In this document: positions 60,069 through 64,000 of the stretch, in pieces
Position numbering within the stretch: the first letter of the stretch is position 1
Layout: each line of letters opens with the position of its first letter
Origin: Climacteris rufus
Taxonomy: Eukaryota > Chordata > Aves > Passeriformes > Climacteridae
Length of the DNA stretch: 64,000 nt
Assembly: GCA_013398175.1 (NCBI GenBank)
Contig: VZRZ01000214.1
Coordinates: forward strand, 686,200-750,199
Reading direction: 5' to 3'
The notes under the pieces: generated by a model
What the model was told of the DNA's origin: nothing
Databases searched by the model: none
Seen by the model: the letters and a program-made list of their open reading frames with translations, nothing else
Position numbers and translations under genes: made by a program

Positions 60069-63000
60069 ATATCTACGCATATATATGTAAATGAAAGAAA
60101 ATATATATATATAATGCATATACAAAGAATAGCAGTCTACTCTATCATGCTCTTGAATCTGGTGAGCTAATTTGCCTTAGCTTCAAAACGACTGTCCACC
60201 AAATTAAAGCTGTGTTGCAGAAGAACAGAAATCATTCACACTGTATCTGAATATCCTTGAGTAAGAACAGAGCAATGTGAATTCTACTTTTTTACAGAAC
60301 CTGGCTGAAAGAAGGCTTTCTAACTGAACCAACTGACAGTGGTGTTCAAAAAAATCAACAATTAGAAGGATTAGGAAACCTTTGGATTTCAATTTTGGAT
60401 CACGTCTTTGTAGTTATAATGCACAAGAATATCTAAGCTGGTTTCTCATTAAGAACACTTAAAATAGAACTTTAAATTATGTGAGAATATTTAGCTCTAA
60501 CTGATTATTTTTTGTTTATCTGGGCTATGCTTCAGCAAGCATTGCAAAGAGAAAATTACAGGCAAAATCCTTATCAATAGTAACAGAAGACTTAGTGGGA
60601 AAAAAAAGATGATGTAAAACATTAAAAGCAAATCCTTTCATCAAGGCAAATCAAGGATATGTTGAAAAAACATCACAGTAATGTTTTTCTTTTGATTACA
60701 ATGTATTTCTGATTCAAGCAGAATGTATGTGAAATAAAATTATTTTGCAAATACCCTAACCAGTAATTCCTCACTTTCTTCTATAATTATGTTTATTCTA
60801 ACTCTTCAAATTTCAGCAAAGTAATTGTAAATATAGGAGTATGCAGACATATAGAAAAACTGTTAATTGTGAACAACTGAAAAAATTGTAGCAAACTATG
60901 AAGTCCACAGTTAAACCGAAACCCTAAAAATCTTCTGGTGCCACTGTGAAAACCCCAAGAGTTCTTATATTTTAATCCAGCAGTAACAAAGTATTAGAAA
61001 TTCTTGTGATAAAACATGCTGCTGCATTTTGGTGCCTGCTTTGCCCAATTAATTCACTAATTATTTTTTAATTTTCTTTTATTTTTTTAACTCAGTGAGC
61101 AAAATCAATATTTACTTTTATATATCATATGTATTCAAATAACCATGTCTCACAATTTTCATTTCTGCCTGACTTTGTTATAGTACAAAAAACGCAAGCA
61201 CAGACATGAAACATTCAACAGTGGCGTCAGGAAATAAAAAAGCAGATTTCCCAAATAAAACCATGAGGGTCAACATTAGCTGAAATGAGCACCTGTGAAC
61301 AAGCTATGCAACACAATAGCATATGCCTGCAGCCTATATGCAATTCTTATGCTACGCATGTGTTTGGATTGATGGCTGTTTAAATATAAAATGTCAGCTT
61401 TATGCCTAAATTAACTGACTATTGAAACTCGTTAAATATGCCCACCTTTAACCTGTCCTTTCTGTCGTCTTCTGCTCTACAGGTCAGAATGACTTTTCAT
61501 TATTAAAACACAGGTTATAGCAGATAGAAAAAGGGAATCTGCAGCGAGAGGAGAGAGAAAGGCAGGAGAGAGAAAAAGAGCAGCCCAATACTTTAAAATG
61601 CTGAAAATTTGATATGATGCTCATAAGGCGGTATCCATGTTTCTCTTGTATTTATAGTACTGATGTTTAGAAAAATCAACCTCAGTTTTGTGTTCCTACA
61701 TAACAGTAAAACTATCAGAATTAAGGACAAACACACGTTGACTGCTTATACAAAAATATTTGCCATTTCAAAATAAATCAGTTTAATAACAGTTCCACCC
61801 TTATTTACTCTCAGTTCAGGAGTCTGGTTTTTTGAAAGGTGAAGTTGTTTATTTGTTTCTTTCTGGAAAGCTGATGACATTGCTCTTAAAAATTATCAGA
61901 GGCTCCATTAATTTTATAATCCTTCAGAAAATAACCAATCACATATTTCAGGTACACAGTGAGAACTCAAATACCACATGGCACTGATTTAACTCTCAAA
62001 TGAAGTTCTACAGAGATGACAAAAGAACTGTAAGACTGCAATGTATTTCATTCCTAGGATCAGTGAACAGGCTATCAAAAAAACAGGCACACCTGCAATT
62101 GCACTGGTTTCCGTGAATTACAGAAGCTGGGAACTGCCACTGTTAATTACAGTTTAAAGAGCTTGGAGTTAATCCAGGTGATTAAACACATGCTTAGACT
62201 GCCCTGGGCCTGAGCATTTCCGTGGAGAAATGTCCAGCTTTTCACACCTCGACGGGAGGTTGTATTCACACTTGGGTGCCCATGAGTGCAGAGCACTTCT
62301 GGAGAGCTGTTGAGCCCTCCTCCCTACCCAAACAACTCAGAATGTACAAAGAGAATTTCTGACTAATTTCTCTTTTCCTGCCACAAGACAGGTGGATAGT
62401 AGACCAAAATAAAGGATAACGTGGTCTGTAGCCTGTACATCCACCCACATATTGTCAATGATTGCTAAGTTTTTCTCAAAGTTCATCAAGTGGTGGCAAA
62501 GGCAGGCTAAGATTCAGAGAAGTCTGGGTTGCTTTTCTAGTAAAAACATTTAGTGCCTATGCATGTCTCACTTTACTCTGCCCCTGGCTAAGACAGGATG
62601 TGTTCTGTGTTTTGTTCTGTTTTTTAAAGACTCAGAAAATGTATGTTTTGCCTCCAGTTGTGTTCCTCAGTCTAATGTGCTATTAAGGAGAGATGCTTCA
62701 ATTTTCTTTCCACTGCTAATGAAGCAAGTGAATATTTGGCTTGCTTCTTCAATCAGACCTCAAGTAATTGAAAAGAAAAGGATTAAAAAGTATAAAAGAG
62801 AGCTCTTAGCAGAAGATGAATGTCCTGATGTGTCCCCAGCCTGATTGTTTTGTAAACAAACCAGTCAGATTTCAGTCCTATAGGCAGAATTCACAATAAA
62901 GCCAAGACGGCTTTCCCTAATATCAATATAACCACTTACAACATTGTTATTAAATGTGGGAATAACTTCATCAAGGACTTGTGTTTTGCAAGTTTTGTGC

Positions 63001-64000
63001 TTAATATTTGATCCCTGAAAACTGTCTGGAATGAGAACTGCTTTGATACATGCAATCATCACCCCTTAAAAGAATTTTGGCACAGAGGCCAAACAAGGGA
63101 CAGAAAACAGTTAGCTTCAATTACTTAGTCCAAAGAAGTATTGAATCAAATCTGATACAAACCAGACTTTCCTCAGCTGCAGGTAGAGAGAGATGTAAGA
63201 GGAAAAGTGTTTCCAAACCAAAGCAAAAGTTCAAAGGAAATTCAGTAAAGGAAAAATGGCTTAGGCTCACAGAATTACACAAGAATCTGCAAAAGAAAAA
63301 AGATTGAAGTTGTGCTTGTTCTGCCAGCTGAACAGTCAACTGTACTTAGAAAAGGAAATCTGAAACAAAGAGAAGACCTCGTTTATTAAATTCTCTCAGT
63401 AATTGTATATAAGTGATAACAATACAAAATTCACAGGTACACAAGAAAGAGCTTCTTTTCCTTCTTATTTTTTTAATCTGTTAACATGAAAAAATTACTA
63501 GAAAAAAGTGATTAATATTATTGCAGCTTTAATGCAAAAATATTTTCTGCTCAATGTTAATTTTTGTGACATACTTTTATTGTGTTGTTTTAAAAGATAA
63601 TGTAATCTTTCCTCCATAACATCAGGCTTAGATTCAGTCTACAACTGAATTTACAAACTATAGATGCTTTGTTAGTTTAAGTTATCTCAATTTCCTTTAA
63701 GTGAGATTACAGGGACTATAACCACATAGGTAAACAGTGGTTTTTATGCAGTGGAAAAGAAAGGAAGAATTGGCAGATTATTTAGAAGGCGTTCTTAAAG
63801 GGATGGTCCTTCCCTTGTAACATTTATGGGTCTTTGTTATTGTTTGAGATAACAGTCAGAGGGAAACTCCTCCAAAACAGAAGGCAGCTCTCACCAGCCC
63901 CTCCCCTTATTAAGTCTGGAAAGAAAATTCTCGGAAGAAAGTGAAAAAAACCCCTGTTTATTCACACAAAATGTGGATGCAGACACAGCAAAGACCAAAA
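60069..64000. other. Noncoding DNA with enhancer-like patches
   Basis: Unique AT-rich sequence to the end of the window. Motif-rich patches lie at about 61230-61450 and 62100-62200. The 85-codon frame at 63050-63307 is lysine-rich from its composition and has no recognised domain. Confidence 0.5.
61230..61482. promoter_or_regulatory. Possible conserved noncoding element
   Basis: The patch has AGCTATGCAACACAATAG (61302-61319), TATATGCAATTCTTATGC (61335-61352) and GGATTGATGG, that is POU-, SOX- and homeobox-like words packed in 100 bases. It ends at a pyrimidine tract with CTACAG at 61482, a good-looking 3' splice site without a clear exon behind it. Inference only. Confidence 0.2.

Noticed and set aside
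59652..60170. Longest open frame in the window (172 codons)
   Set aside because: It runs from LTR U3 through the TATA box, the R region and past the LTR end. The sequence there is regulatory, and the peptide shows no retroviral or cellular domain.
1..64000. CRISPR array, operon or phage-like system
   Set aside because: There are no spaced direct repeats, no dense coding and no bacterial-type genes. The sequence is vertebrate nuclear DNA.

Overview
The window reads as AT-rich intergenic or deep intronic DNA from a bird. The avian call rests on several CR1 LINE fragments with typical CR1 3' ends and on five long terminal repeats (LTRs) of endogenous retroviruses that look like bird families; a passerine is plausible but not proven. 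I found no gene that I can name, no retroviral gag/pol/env, no rRNA or tRNA, no CRISPR array and no operon-like structure. Almost all open reading frames are short chance frames, and the longest ones lie in GC-richer LTRs or simple repeats.

Layout. 1-15.8 kb: unique noncoding DNA with one solo LTR (1389-1934) flanked by a perfect 6-bp target duplication. 15.8-24.4 kb: a perfect hairpin, a minus-strand LTR (16522-16888), a strongly decayed old CR1 on the minus strand (about 19235-19750), a T-rich tract, a TA/CA microsatellite, a 1055-bp ERVL-like solo LTR (23099-24153) with a perfect 5-bp duplication, and a small CR1 remnant. 24.4-29.7 kb: unique noncoding DNA. 29.7-31.1 kb: a CR1 with a degenerate reverse transcriptase, followed directly by another LTR. 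31.1-39.6 kb: noncoding, with a 7-N gap inside an AT palindrome. 39.6-44.3 kb: three CR1 pieces, a 64-bp minisatellite and a possible terminal exon. 44.3-59.4 kb: mostly unique DNA, one CR1 piece, a possible enhancer with a SOX-OCT-like composite site, a 138-bp exon-like block with strong splice sites at 51355-51492, and small repeats. 59.4-60.1 kb: a solo LTR with TATA box, polyadenylation signal, 5-bp duplication and three p53-type half-sites. 60.1-64 kb: noncoding, with enhancer-like stretches.

There is no set of genes here that works together. The points most worth testing are the exon-like block at 51.35 kb, the possible membrane-anchor exon at 43.28 kb, the p53-site LTR at 59.4 kb, the SOX-OCT-like site at 45.53 kb, and several stretches that look like conserved noncoding elements. 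I did not find a convincing undescribed system.
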